In this document: positions 33,532 through 41,732 of the stretch, piece after piece | How positions within the stretch are numbered: position 1 is the first letter of the stretch | Layout: each line of letters starts with the position of its first letter | DNA from: an uncultured Lachnospiraceae bacterium | Lineage (GTDB): Bacteria; Bacillota; Clostridia; Lachnospirales; Lachnospiraceae | Reading direction: 5' to 3' | Assembly: GCA_910586025.1 (NCBI GenBank) | Contig: CAJUIO010000002.1 | Location: forward strand, 1 to 64,000 | Length of the DNA: 64,000 nt | Position numbers and translations under genes: made by a program | The notes under the pieces: model-generated | Databases searched by the model: none | What the model was told of the DNA's origin: nothing | Seen by the model: only the letters and a program-made list of their open reading frames with translations

Positions 33532-33829
33532 GGTGCTGTCACTTCTGGGACTGTGTGCCAGAGGAGGGAATCTGGTGAGCGGAGAATTCTCTACGGAAAA
33601 AGCAGTAAAAAGCGGAAAAGCGGCGCTTGTGATCGTGGGAGCGGACGCTTCGGACAATACAAAAAAGATGTTTACCAACATGTGCGAATACCGCAGCGTA
33701 CCGATTTATTTTTACTCTTCAAAGGAGGAGCTTGGAAGGGCGGTGGGTAAGGAAATGCGCTCGTCAGCGGCCGTTTTGAACAGTGGCCTGGCGAAGAGCA
33801 TAATCGGACACTTGGAAAGTCAAAAATAA
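33515..33829 (+). CDS. ylxQ: L7Ae-family ribosomal-type protein (YlxQ)
   Basis: This 104-residue protein has the L7Ae/L30e fold pattern (LLGLCARGGNLVSGEFSTEKAV, then ALVIVGADASDNTKKMF). It is the YlxQ homologue expected between ylxR and infB and should bind kink-turn RNA. ATG 33515 overlaps rnpM; ATG 33524 is an alternative with comparable RBS support. The role is not settled. Confidence 0.9.
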   Translation: MGKMDKVLSLLGLCARGGNLVSGEFSTEKAVKSGKAALVIVGADASDNTKKMFTNMCEYRSVPIYFYSSKEELGRAVGKEMRSSAAVLNSGLAKSIIGHLESQK

Positions 33830-33844
33830 GGCGGAGGTAATGGA

Positions 33845-36800
33845 ATGGCCAAATTGAAGGTACATGAACTTGCAAAGGAATTGGATAAGCAGAGCAAAGA
33901 GATAATTGCTTTCTTACAAAATAAAGGAATTGAAGTAAAGGCAGCCCAGAGCTGTATCGAGGAGGATGCGGCCATGCTTGTCCGCAAGGCCTTTGGAAAG
34001 GCCCCGGCTCCCGCAAAGGAGAATGAGGGTCCGGCAAAGACAGGAGCGGAGAAGAAGCCGTCACAGAAAGCCCCTAAAGCGGAGGCAAAAAAGACAGACA
34101 GCCCGTCGGACGCTGCAGCTGCAGGAAACGGCGGGGCTGCGGTAAAAAACAGGGAAGACGTGAGAGAAATGGGAAAAGAGACACAAAAGGGCCAGGCTTC
34201 CGGTCAGGAGCAGCCGAAGAAGAAAAAGAAAATAATCTTTGTCAGCAATCCCCATAACAGTAATTTTTCGTCCGGTAACCGGTCGGGAAGCAATGACAGA
34301 AGACAAAATCAGAACCAGAATCAGAACCAGAACCGCAGGCAGCAGGGACAGGGCGGGACGGGACGTTCCGGACAGGGACGGCAGCAGGAGGTGCCTCACA
34401 AGATTATAAGGCCCCTTACGGCACCCTCCGTTCCGGACACCATGAAGCCTGACTTCAAGCAGAATGCCAGAAGGATGGAAAACGAGAGAGTGCGCAGCGC
34501 CGCGGCCAAGAAGGAAGCCGATGCGGCAGCGGCAGCTGCCGCGCTTGCGGCGGCGAATGCCGCTGCCGCAGAAAACAAACCGAAAGCGCCCGCGGCAGGA
34601 AATGCGGCCAAGGCGCCGGAAGGAAACCGCAGCGGACAGAGTATGCGCACGGGAGCGCCCCGTCAGGGTTCCCAGGGCGGTCAGGAGAACCGGGGGCAGA
34701 GAACGCCTTCAAGAGAGGGAAGGTTTCAGAGAAATGAGAGAACTCAGGGAAATGCTGGCGGCAATCAGGAGCAAAGGAATGGCAGGAACGACTCCAGGGG
34801 ATCTTCTTATGGTAATCGCCAAGGTGGTTCAAATAACAGGGGTGATTTCCGCGGCGGCGGGCCTAATCAGAATAATAGCAGACCTGGCGGCGGTGGCGGC
34901 CGTCCTGAAAGAGGAAACGGCGGGCAGGACAATCGCTTTAAAAGGCCTGACAGGCAGAATAAGAATTTTATACCCGACGCGCCGATTAAGGATACCGAAA
35001 AGCACAGGGAGGATGAGAAGCGCAGGAACAATCAGGAGCGCGATAAGAAATCCAAGAAGGACTTCATCTACGAAGAGGATGATGTAGCGGTAAAGGGAAA
35101 AAACAAGGCCGGCAGATTTATCAAGCCGGAGAAGAAGGCGGAGACCGTGGTGGAGGAGCAGATCAAGGTGATCACGCTTCCGGATTCCCTGACCATCAAG
35201 GAGCTGGCGGATAAGATGAAGCTGCAGCCCTCGGTCATCATCAAAAAGCTTTTCCTTCAGGGACAGATCGTTACGGTGAACTCGGAGATTTCCTTTGAGG
35301 ATGCGGAGAATATTGCCATTGAGCACGACATTATCTGCGAGAGAGAGGTAAAGGTCGATATAATCGAGGAGCTCCTCAAGGAAGAGGAGGATTCGGAGGA
35401 AAAGATGCTTCAAAGGCCGCCCGTCATCTGCGTTATGGGCCATGTTGACCACGGTAAGACCTCCCTTCTGGACGCTATCCGGAAAACAAATGTCACGGAT
35501 AAGGAGGCCGGAGGTATTACGCAGCACATAGGTGCGTATACTGTAAATGTTAACGGTCAGAGCATTACGTTCCTGGATACGCCGGGCCACGAGGCGTTTA
35601 CCGCCATGCGTATGAGGGGAGCGAATTCCACGGATATTGCGATTCTGGTGATTGCCGCGGACGACGGCGTTATGCCTCAGACCGTTGAGGCAATCAACCA
35701 TGCCAAGGCTGCGGGAATCGAGATCATTGTTGCAGTCAATAAGATCGATAAGCCCGGTGCCAACATTGACAGGGTAAAGCAGGAGATGACAGAGTATGAG
35801 CTGATCCCCGTGGACTGGGGCGGAACCACGGAGTTTGTTCCGGTATCCGCAAAATCCGGGGAGGGAATCGAGACTCTTCTGGAAACCATTCTGCTGACGG
35901 CGGAGATTCTGGAGCTCAAGGCAAACCCGGACCGCCGGGCAAGAGGACTTGTGATCGAGGCGGAGCTGGATAAGGGACGCGGTTCCGTGGCCACTGTTCT
36001 GGTACAGAAGGGTACTCTGCACGTGGGAGACTTCATTTCGGCAGGGGCAAGCCACGGCAAGGTAAGGGCCATGATCGACGATAAGGGAAGAAGAGTCAAG
36101 GAAGCGCTTCCTTCCACGCCGGTTGAAATTCTCGGTCTTTCCGACGTGCCAAGCGCAGGAGAGGTCTTCATCGCCCATGAGAGCGACAAGGTGGCCAAAT
36201 CCTATGCGGAAACGTATCTGGCGCAGAACAAGGAAAAGATGCTGGAAGAGACCAAGGCAAAGATGTCGCTGGACGATCTGTTTACACAGATTCAGGCCGG
36301 AAACCTGAAGGAGCTGAACATTATCGTGAAGGCGGATGTGCAGGGAAGCGTGGAGGCGGTGAAGCAGAGCCTCATGAAGCTGTCCAACGAGGAGGTCGTG
36401 GTGAAGTGCATTCACGGCGGCGTGGGAGCCATCAACGAATCGGATGTCTCGCTTGCGTCGGCATCCTCGGCTATCATTATCGGCTTCAATGTGCGTCCGG
36501 ACGCCATGGCAAAGACCATTGCGGAGAGAGAGGGCGTGGATATCAGGCTTTACCGCGTGATCTATCAGGCCATCGAGGATATTGAGGCGGCCATGAAGGG
36601 AATGCTCGATCCCGTCTTTGAGGAAAAGGTAATCGGCCATGCGGAGGTAAGACAGATTTTCCGTGCTTCCGCAGTTGGAAATATTGCGGGCTCTTACGTG
36701 CTTGACGGTGAATTCCACAGAGACTGTAAGGTGCGCATTACAAGAGAAGGCGAGCAGATTTATGAAGGCCAGCTTAAATCACTGAAGAGATTCAAGGACG

Positions 36801-36913
36801 ACGTGAAGGAGGTCAGGGCCGGGTTTGAGTGCGGTCTTGTGTTCGAGGGCTTTGACCAGATGCACGAGCTTGATATCGTGGAAGCTTATATTATGGTGGA
36901 GGTTCCCAGGTGA
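33845..36913 (+). CDS. infB: translation initiation factor IF-2
   Basis: This 1022-residue GTPase has two IF2 N-terminal motifs (one at residues 1-50) and a GTPase domain with G1 GHVDHGKT (near 532), G3 DTPGHEAF and G4 NKID. Domains II-IV follow and bind fMet-tRNA and the ribosome. The region from about residue 55 to 410 is low complexity, rich in Ala, Gly, Asn, Gln, Arg and Lys. It includes a QNQNQNQNQN run coded by two exact 12-base repeats at 34307-34330 and a long Ala run. The length is at the upper end for bacterial IF-2. The end overlaps rbfA by four bases (GTGA). Confidence 0.97.
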   Translation: MAKLKVHELAKELDKQSKEIIAFLQNKGIEVKAAQSCIEEDAAMLVRKAFGKAPAPAKENEGPAKTGAEKKPSQKAPKAEAKKTDSPSDAAAAGNGGAAVKNREDVREMGKETQKGQASGQEQPKKKKKIIFVSNPHNSNFSSGNRSGSNDRRQNQNQNQNQNRRQQGQGGTGRSGQGRQQEVPHKIIRPLTAPSVPDTMKPDFKQNARRMENERVRSAAAKKEADAAAAAAALAAANAAAAENKPKAPAAGNAAKAPEGNRSGQSMRTGAPRQGSQGGQENRGQRTPSREGRFQRNERTQGNAGGNQEQRNGRNDSRGSSYGNRQGGSNNRGDFRGGGPNQNNSRPGGGGGRPERGNGGQDNRFKRPDRQNKNFIPDAPIKDTEKHREDEKRRNNQERDKKSKKDFIYEEDDVAVKGKNKAGRFIKPEKKAETVVEEQIKVITLPDSLTIKELADKMKLQPSVIIKKLFLQGQIVTVNSEISFEDAENIAIEHDIICEREVKVDIIEELLKEEEDSEEKMLQRPPVICVMGHVDHGKTSLLDAIRKTNVTDKEAGGITQHIGAYTVNVNGQSITFLDTPGHEAFTAMRMRGANSTDIAILVIAADDGVMPQTVEAINHAKAAGIEIIVAVNKIDKPGANIDRVKQEMTEYELIPVDWGGTTEFVPVSAKSGEGIETLLETILLTAEILELKANPDRRARGLVIEAELDKGRGSVATVLVQKGTLHVGDFISAGASHGKVRAMIDDKGRRVKEALPSTPVEILGLSDVPSAGEVFIAHESDKVAKSYAETYLAQNKEKMLEETKAKMSLDDLFTQIQAGNLKELNIIVKADVQGSVEAVKQSLMKLSNEEVVVKCIHGGVGAINESDVSLASASSAIIIGFNVRPDAMAKTIAEREGVDIRLYRVIYQAIEDIEAAMKGMLDPVFEEKVIGHAEVRQIFRASAVGNIAGSYVLDGEFHRDCKVRITREGEQIYEGQLKSLKRFKDDVKEVRAGFECGLVFEGFDQMHELDIVEAYIMVEVPR

Positions 36914-37275
36914 GAAAAAACAGTATGAAAAATACCCGTATCAACGGGGAGGTTCTAAGAGTGCTTGCGGAGATTATAAGGGGGGAGATCAAGGATCCGA
37001 GGATCAGCCCCCTGACCAGTGTGGTGGCCGTGGAGGTGGCGCCGGATCTTAAGACCTGTAAGGCGTGGATCAGCGTTTACGGGGAGGAAGAGGCAAAGGC
37101 GGACACGCTCGAAGGGCTGCAGAGTGCGGAGGGCTATATCAGAAGCCAGCTGGCAAAGAGAATCAATCTGCGGAACACACCCGAGATCCGCTTTATCGTG
37201 GACGAATCCATCGCCTACGGTGTGAGAATGTCCAAACTGATAGATGATGTAGTGAAAAGTGATGAAGAAAATTGA
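36910..37275 (+). CDS. rbfA: ribosome-binding factor A
   Basis: The 121-residue product matches RbfA (RINGEVLRVLAEIIRGEIKDPRI, then RTPEIRF-type RNTPEIRFIVDES). It aids late 30S maturation and 16S 5' end processing. The start GTG at 36910 is seven bases after a GGAGG box at 36898-36902 and overlaps the infB stop. An ATG at 36925 lacks an RBS. Coupled translation with infB is likely. Confidence 0.95.
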   Translation: MRKNSMKNTRINGEVLRVLAEIIRGEIKDPRISPLTSVVAVEVAPDLKTCKAWISVYGEEEAKADTLEGLQSAEGYIRSQLAKRINLRNTPEIRFIVDESIAYGVRMSKLIDDVVKSDEEN

Positions 37276-37313
37276 GTCCAGAGTTGCGGGACAGGAAAGA
37301 ATCGAGGATTGGC

Positions 37314-38291
37314 ATGAATATTTTAGATGAAGTGAAAGAGGCAGGGACCATTGGCATCAGCGGGCATGTAAGGCCGGACGGAGATTGTGTGGGTTCTGTT
37401 ATGGGATTATATCTCTATCTGAAAAAGGCCTGCCCGGGAGCCCGGGTGCAGGCGATGCTTGAAAAGCCGGCAGACATCTTCTCCTGTATCAGTCAGGTTG
37501 AGGAGCTTTGCACTGATTTTGTCCCTGCTGTGGAAAAATTTGATGTTTTTATTGCGCTGGATGCGGAGAAATCAAGACTGGGGGAGGCGGAGCGCTTCTT
37601 TGACGCTGCGGGAAAGAGGATCAACATTGATCATCATATCAGCAATGCAAGGGGCAGCGGGGACGTGAACTATATTGTTACGGACGCAAGCTCCACCAGC
37701 GAACTTGTCTATGACGTGATAGAGGATAAGGAGGCGCTGGATGCGGATATCGCCAAGGCGCTGTACATAGGAATCATCCACGACACGGGAGTATTCCAGT
37801 ATTCCAATACATCTCCAAAGACACTGAGGGTTGCTGCGGAGCTGATCGGCTACGGGTTTGATTTTTCGTCCATCATTGACGAGACCTTTTACGAAAAGAC
37901 ATATATCCAGAACCAGATTCTGGGAAGGGCCCTTTTGGAGAGCATTCTCTTCATGGACGGAAAGTGCCTTGTCAGTATGGTTGACAAAAAGACGCTGGCA
38001 TTTTACAATGCGTCTCCCCAGGATCTTGAGGGAATCGCAAGCCACCTGCGGAGCACGAAAGGGGTGGAATGCGCCATCTTTATGTATCAGACGGACAATA
38101 TGGAATACAAGGTAAGCCTACGCTCCGGCGGGGCGGTGAACGTGGCCGAGGTAGCCTCCTTCTTTGGCGGCGGCGGACATGTGAAGGCGGCGGGCGTTAC
38201 CATGCAGGGAACCTTTTACGATATTGTGAACAACCTGTCGGCACAGATTGACAAGCAGCTTAAGAAGGGGCAGATATGTACCACGGAATGA
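37314..38291 (+). CDS. nrnA: bifunctional oligoribonuclease / PAP phosphatase
   Basis: This 325-residue DHH/DHHA1 protein has the motifs HVRPDGDCVGS, a DHHIS motif and the C-terminal GGGGHVKAAG. NrnA degrades short RNA oligonucleotides and removes the 3' phosphate of pAp. ATG 37314 is preceded by GAGG; the frame is open back to 37272 but without a clear start. It overlaps truB by 16 bases. Its place between rbfA and truB is usual in Firmicutes. Confidence 0.95.
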   Translation: MNILDEVKEAGTIGISGHVRPDGDCVGSVMGLYLYLKKACPGARVQAMLEKPADIFSCISQVEELCTDFVPAVEKFDVFIALDAEKSRLGEAERFFDAAGKRINIDHHISNARGSGDVNYIVTDASSTSELVYDVIEDKEALDADIAKALYIGIIHDTGVFQYSNTSPKTLRVAAELIGYGFDFSSIIDETFYEKTYIQNQILGRALLESILFMDGKCLVSMVDKKTLAFYNASPQDLEGIASHLRSTKGVECAIFMYQTDNMEYKVSLRSGGAVNVAEVASFFGGGGHVKAAGVTMQGTFYDIVNNLSAQIDKQLKKGQICTTE

Positions 38292-39175
38292 TCAATGTTT
38301 ACAAGGAAAAGGGCTTTACCTCCCACGACGTGGTGGCGAAGCTGAGGGGAATCTGCAAACAGAAAAAGATCGGACATACAGGAACCCTTGACCCGGATGC
38401 GGTTGGGGTTCTTCCTGTCTGTCTGGGCACGGCCACCAAGGTCTGCGACATGCTCACGGACAGGGATAAGGAATATATTGCAAGGCTGCGTCTTGGAATC
38501 ACCACGGACACTCAGGATCTCACGGGAAAAGTGCTCTCTCAGGGGGAGATACGGGTAAGCGCAGAGGGGGCCGCACAGGTGATTTGCGGCTTTAGGGGGG
38601 AGCAGCAGCAGATCCCGCCCATGTATTCCGCCCTGAAGGTTAACGGCAAAAAGCTGTATGAGCTTGCCAGGCAGGGAAAAGAGGTGGAGCGTTCCCCCAG
38701 GCCCGTCACGGTACACGAGATAGAGATTCTGGAGGAGGATATACCGGAGTTCACCATCCGGGTCAGATGCTCAAAGGGAACCTATATCAGAACGCTGTGC
38801 CATGATATCGGACAAAGGCTCGGCTGCGGTGCGGCAATGGCATCCCTGATAAGGTCCAGGGCGGGGGAGTTTGCCGTAGAGGATTCCCGGACCCTGGGAC
38901 AGCTCCAGGAGCTTGCGGACCAGGGAAGGCTTATGGAGGCCGTGGTGCCGGTGGAGAGGCTTTTTGAGGAGCTTCCCTCGGCAACCGCAAAGGAGAGTGC
39001 CCAAAAGGCCCTGCAGAACGGAAACCGGCTTGCGGAATCGCAGCTTGCGGAGCAGGTCAGGGAGAGCAGGATGCGTATGTACAGCCATGAGGGAAGGTTT
39101 TACGGCATCTACGGGTACGAGGAGGCAAGTAAGCTTTACTGTCCTGTCAAGCTTTTTATAAGCGAACAGGAATAA
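38276..39175 (+). CDS. truB: tRNA pseudouridine synthase B
   Basis: The 299-residue product has the catalytic GTLDPDAVGVLPVCLG motif, the EYIARLRLGITTDTQD segment and a KGTYIRTLCHDIG block, all typical of TruB. It makes pseudouridine 55 in the tRNA T-loop. The gene overlaps nrnA and is followed by ribF after 28 bases, as is common. Confidence 0.96.
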   Translation: MYHGMINVYKEKGFTSHDVVAKLRGICKQKKIGHTGTLDPDAVGVLPVCLGTATKVCDMLTDRDKEYIARLRLGITTDTQDLTGKVLSQGEIRVSAEGAAQVICGFRGEQQQIPPMYSALKVNGKKLYELARQGKEVERSPRPVTVHEIEILEEDIPEFTIRVRCSKGTYIRTLCHDIGQRLGCGAAMASLIRSRAGEFAVEDSRTLGQLQELADQGRLMEAVVPVERLFEELPSATAKESAQKALQNGNRLAESQLAEQVRESRMRMYSHEGRFYGIYGYEEASKLYCPVKLFISEQE

Positions 39176-39203
39176 GACCAGAATAGGAGAGACTGTTTCA
39201 TTT

Positions 39204-40121
39204 ATGCAGATAATAAGAGGTACGGCGGAATTTCAGATCGGGGAGGAGACTGCGGCCGCCATTGGAAAGTTTGACGGGATTCACAGAGGGCATCAGGCTT
39301 TACTGTCGCACATCCTGAGGAAGAAGGAGGAGGGGAAAAGAGCTGCCGTCTTTACCTTTGACCCTCCCGCTTCCGTTTTTTTTGGCAGGAATGAGAAGGA
39401 GCTCACGACCCTTCGGGAAAAGAGAAGCTTTTTTGAGCGTCTTGGAATCGACATTCTGATTGAGTTCCCGCTGAATAAGCAGACTGCCGCCATCCCCGCG
39501 CAGGAGTTTGTCCGGAGGATTCTGGCCGGCCAGATGAGGACGGTTTACCTTGCGGCGGGAGAGGATGTGTCCTTTGGGGATAAGGGAATGGGGAACAGGG
39601 AGCTTCTCGAGAGGCTTGCCCCCGGATACGGCTGTCAGGTGGAGATTATTCCCAAGGTTTTTCAGGAGGGGCGCGAGATCAGCTCCTCCTGTGTGCGGGA
39701 GGAGGTTTTAAGAGGCCGCATGGAAAACGCCGCCGGTCTTCTTGGGAGAAGCTACAGCGTAAGCGGCACAGTGGAGCAGGGAAAAAAGCTGGGCCGAAGG
39801 CTTGGAATGCCGACCCTGAATCTCTATCCGGACGAGGACAAGCTGCTTCCCCCGAACGGAGTCTATTTTTCCAGAGTGCTCTTTCAGGAAAAGAGCCTGT
39901 ACGGCACAACGAATATCGGGACAAAGCCCACGGTGAACGATACCCCCGCGCTCAGCGTCGAGACGTATCTTTACGATTACGAGGGAGATTTGTACGGGAG
40001 GGAAATCACGGTGGAGCTGCTCCATCTGCGGCGTCCCGAGATGAAATTCAGGGATGTGTCGGAGCTGAGAGAGCAGATGGAGAGAGATATCCGGGCCGGA
40101 AGAAACTTCCATAAAATTTGA
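39204..40121 (+). CDS. ribF: bifunctional riboflavin kinase / FAD synthetase
   Basis: This 305-residue protein has an N-terminal FAD synthetase domain (AAIGKFDGIHRGHQALL, then SSSCVREEV). The C-terminal riboflavin kinase domain shows GRRLGMPTLNL and GVYFSRVLF. It converts riboflavin to FMN and then FAD. It is last in the rimP-ribF run; the next gene has its own strong promoter. No FMN riboswitch precedes it, as expected for this position. Confidence 0.95.
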   Translation: MQIIRGTAEFQIGEETAAAIGKFDGIHRGHQALLSHILRKKEEGKRAAVFTFDPPASVFFGRNEKELTTLREKRSFFERLGIDILIEFPLNKQTAAIPAQEFVRRILAGQMRTVYLAAGEDVSFGDKGMGNRELLERLAPGYGCQVEIIPKVFQEGREISSSCVREEVLRGRMENAAGLLGRSYSVSGTVEQGKKLGRRLGMPTLNLYPDEDKLLPPNGVYFSRVLFQEKSLYGTTNIGTKPTVNDTPALSVETYLYDYEGDLYGREITVELLHLRRPEMKFRDVSELREQMERDIRAGRNFHKI

Positions 40122-40123
40122 AT

Positions 40124-40152
40124 TTGACAAAAAAATGTCCTGCTGTTATAAT
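40124..40152 (+). promoter_or_regulatory. consensus sigma-A promoter for the SH3/NlpC-P60 gene
   Basis: TTGACA (40124-40129) and TATAAT (40147-40152) are both perfect matches, with a 17-base spacer. This is the best sigma-A match that I found in the window. Confidence 0.88.
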
Positions 40153-40198
40153 GTCCTTAATGATTTTGTAACAAATTCGTAATATATGGAGGGACATT

Positions 40199-41248
40199 TT
40201 GAAGAGAGAATTTATATGCGGTATTTGTATATTGGCAGCGGGAACTATGCTCGGCGCACCCTTAAGCGCAAGGGCGGCTGAGGTTATACAGGAGTCTGTC
40301 AGCGAATCGGAGGAGCTGCTGACGGCGGGAGTGAGTGAGATTTTTACGGATTCCCTGACAGAGGATGAGTATAAGAATATTGCCAGAGCGGCGGAAGGAG
40401 CCAGATGGGGCTACACGGATCTGGGAATCTGCAACGTGGAGGAGAATAACCTGAATATCCGCAAGGAGCCCGACGAGAGCGCCTCTCTTGTGGGCAAGCT
40501 TCCCAAGAACGCGGCCTGTGAAATTATCAGCTCCGACCAGGGCTGGGCCTACATAAAGTCCGGCAAGGTGGAGGGTTATGTGAAGGAAGAATATCTGCTT
40601 TCCGGCTTCGGCGCGGAGCAGAAGGGAAAAGAAGTGGCGAGAACCATAGCGGTATCCTCCGCCAATGCGCTGAATATCAGGGAGACCCCCAGTCTTGAAT
40701 CGCAGATCGTCACCCAGGTGGCCCAGGGGGAGGAGCTTGAGATTGCGGAATTTCTGGACAGCGGCTGGATCAAGGTTTATCTGGATGATGATGAGGTTTT
40801 CGTGTCCGGCGATTATGTGGAGGTGAAGTCCGATCTTCCCACGGCGATCACCATGACGGAGCTCCTTTACGGACAGGGCGTATCCGATGTGAGAGTGGAT
40901 CTTTGTCAGTATGCGAAGCAGTTTCTTGGCAATCCCTATGTGTGGGGCGGGGTCAGCCTGACCAAGGGAGCGGACTGCTCGGGATTCGTACTCAGCGTGT
41001 TCAAAAAATACGGAGTGAGCCTTCCTCACTCGTCCAGGGCGCAGGCTAACAGCGGGACAAGCATTCAGGCATCCCAGCTTCAGCCCGGAGATCTTGTGTT
41101 TTACGCCAAGGGCGGCGTGATCAACCATGTGGCGATCTATATCGGAGGCGGACAGGTGATTCATGCGAGCAGCCCCAAGACGGGAATCAAGATTTCTTCC
41201 TATAATTACAGGACTCCTGCGAAGATGGTGCGGATCCTCCAGGATTAG
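40199..41248 (+). CDS. secreted SH3-domain NlpC/P60 peptidoglycan endopeptidase
   Basis: The 349-residue product has a signal peptide (CGICILAAGTMLGAPLSARAA) and two bacterial SH3 repeats (about 80-140 and 150-215, each with an LNIR motif). A C-terminal NlpC/P60 domain carries the triad Cys260 (GADCSGFV), His310 (NHVAIYIG) and His322. It should cut peptide cross-links of the cell wall outside the membrane. Translation begins at a TTG (40199) after GGAGGG; no nearby ATG fits the signal peptide. It is monocistronic by promoter position. Confidence 0.93.
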   Translation: MKREFICGICILAAGTMLGAPLSARAAEVIQESVSESEELLTAGVSEIFTDSLTEDEYKNIARAAEGARWGYTDLGICNVEENNLNIRKEPDESASLVGKLPKNAACEIISSDQGWAYIKSGKVEGYVKEEYLLSGFGAEQKGKEVARTIAVSSANALNIRETPSLESQIVTQVAQGEELEIAEFLDSGWIKVYLDDDEVFVSGDYVEVKSDLPTAITMTELLYGQGVSDVRVDLCQYAKQFLGNPYVWGGVSLTKGADCSGFVLSVFKKYGVSLPHSSRAQANSGTSIQASQLQPGDLVFYAKGGVINHVAIYIGGGQVIHASSPKTGIKISSYNYRTPAKMVRILQD

Positions 41249-41270
41249 GGTGTGAGGCTTCATTTTATGC

Positions 41271-41299
41271 TTTACATGTGCGGGAAACTGTGCTATCAT
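41271..41299 (+). promoter_or_regulatory. sigma-A promoter for rpsO
   Basis: TTTACA (41271-41276) and TATCAT (41294-41299) are 17 bases apart, between the NlpC/P60 gene and rpsO. Confidence 0.68.
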
Positions 41300-41304
41300 T
41301 GATA

Positions 41305-41389
41305 AGCATGAGTTCAGCCATGGCTCAGACCTTGGACTCTCCAACCGGGGCTTGGCTTTTGGCGGTCTAATATAAAGGAGGAGAAATCA
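41305..41389 (+). promoter_or_regulatory. rpsO: structured rpsO leader, possible S15 autoregulatory site
   Basis: The leader can fold: GACC (41328-41331) pairs with GGTC (41364-41367), enclosing CCAA (41341-41344) with TTGG (41352-41355). A TGAG...CTCA hairpin comes before it. S15 leaders that bind S15 and block initiation are known in several bacteria. The assignment here is by position and foldability only. The AAAGGAGGAG box follows. Confidence 0.35.
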
Positions 41390-41656
41390 ATGATTTCAAA
41401 GGAAAAGAAAACAGCGATCATGAAAGAGTATGCTACCTGTGAAAACGACACGGGTTCACCGGAGGTACAGGTCGCAGTACTGACAGCAAGGATTCAGGAG
41501 CTTACAGAGCATTTAAAGCAGCATCCCAAGGACAACCATTCCAGAAGAGGTATGTTTAAGATGGTTGGTCAAAGACGCGGACTTCTCGATTATCTTAAGA
41601 AGAAGGATATTACAAGATACCGTACTTTGATCGAGAGACTGGGACTTAGGAAATAG
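41390..41656 (+). CDS. rpsO: 30S ribosomal protein S15
   Basis: The 88-residue product matches S15 along its whole length (TGSPEVQVAVLTARIQELTEHL, HSRRGMFKMVGQRRGLLDYL, then RYRTLIERLGLRK). It binds the 16S rRNA central domain. A strong AAAGGAGGAG box precedes the ATG. It is followed by a hairpin and pnp, the usual order. Confidence 0.98.
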   Translation: MISKEKKTAIMKEYATCENDTGSPEVQVAVLTARIQELTEHLKQHPKDNHSRRGMFKMVGQRRGLLDYLKKKDITRYRTLIERLGLRK

Positions 41657-41674
41657 GATCAGGAAACCAGCATG

Positions 41675-41714
41675 GGCGGAGTATGCCGAAGGAATTCGGT
41701 TCCTCCGCCTTTTA
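41675..41714 (+). terminator. hairpin between rpsO and pnp
   Basis: GGCGGA pairs with TCCGCC, with an inner CCGAA/TTCGG stem, and is followed by TTTT. It can act as a partial terminator, leaving some read-through to pnp, or as a site for processing and pnp autoregulation. Confidence 0.7.
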
Positions 41715-41732
41715 AACGAAAAGGAGAAGAAT

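Noticed and set aside
34307..34330. tandem repeat that might suggest a repeat array
   Set aside because: It has only two units, lies in frame in infB and encodes Asn-Gln residues; it is not a CRISPR or satellite.
34829..36718. 629-codon open frame on the minus strand across infB
   Set aside because: It is antisense to the well-supported GTPase and lacks an RBS and family pattern; it reflects codon bias of infB.
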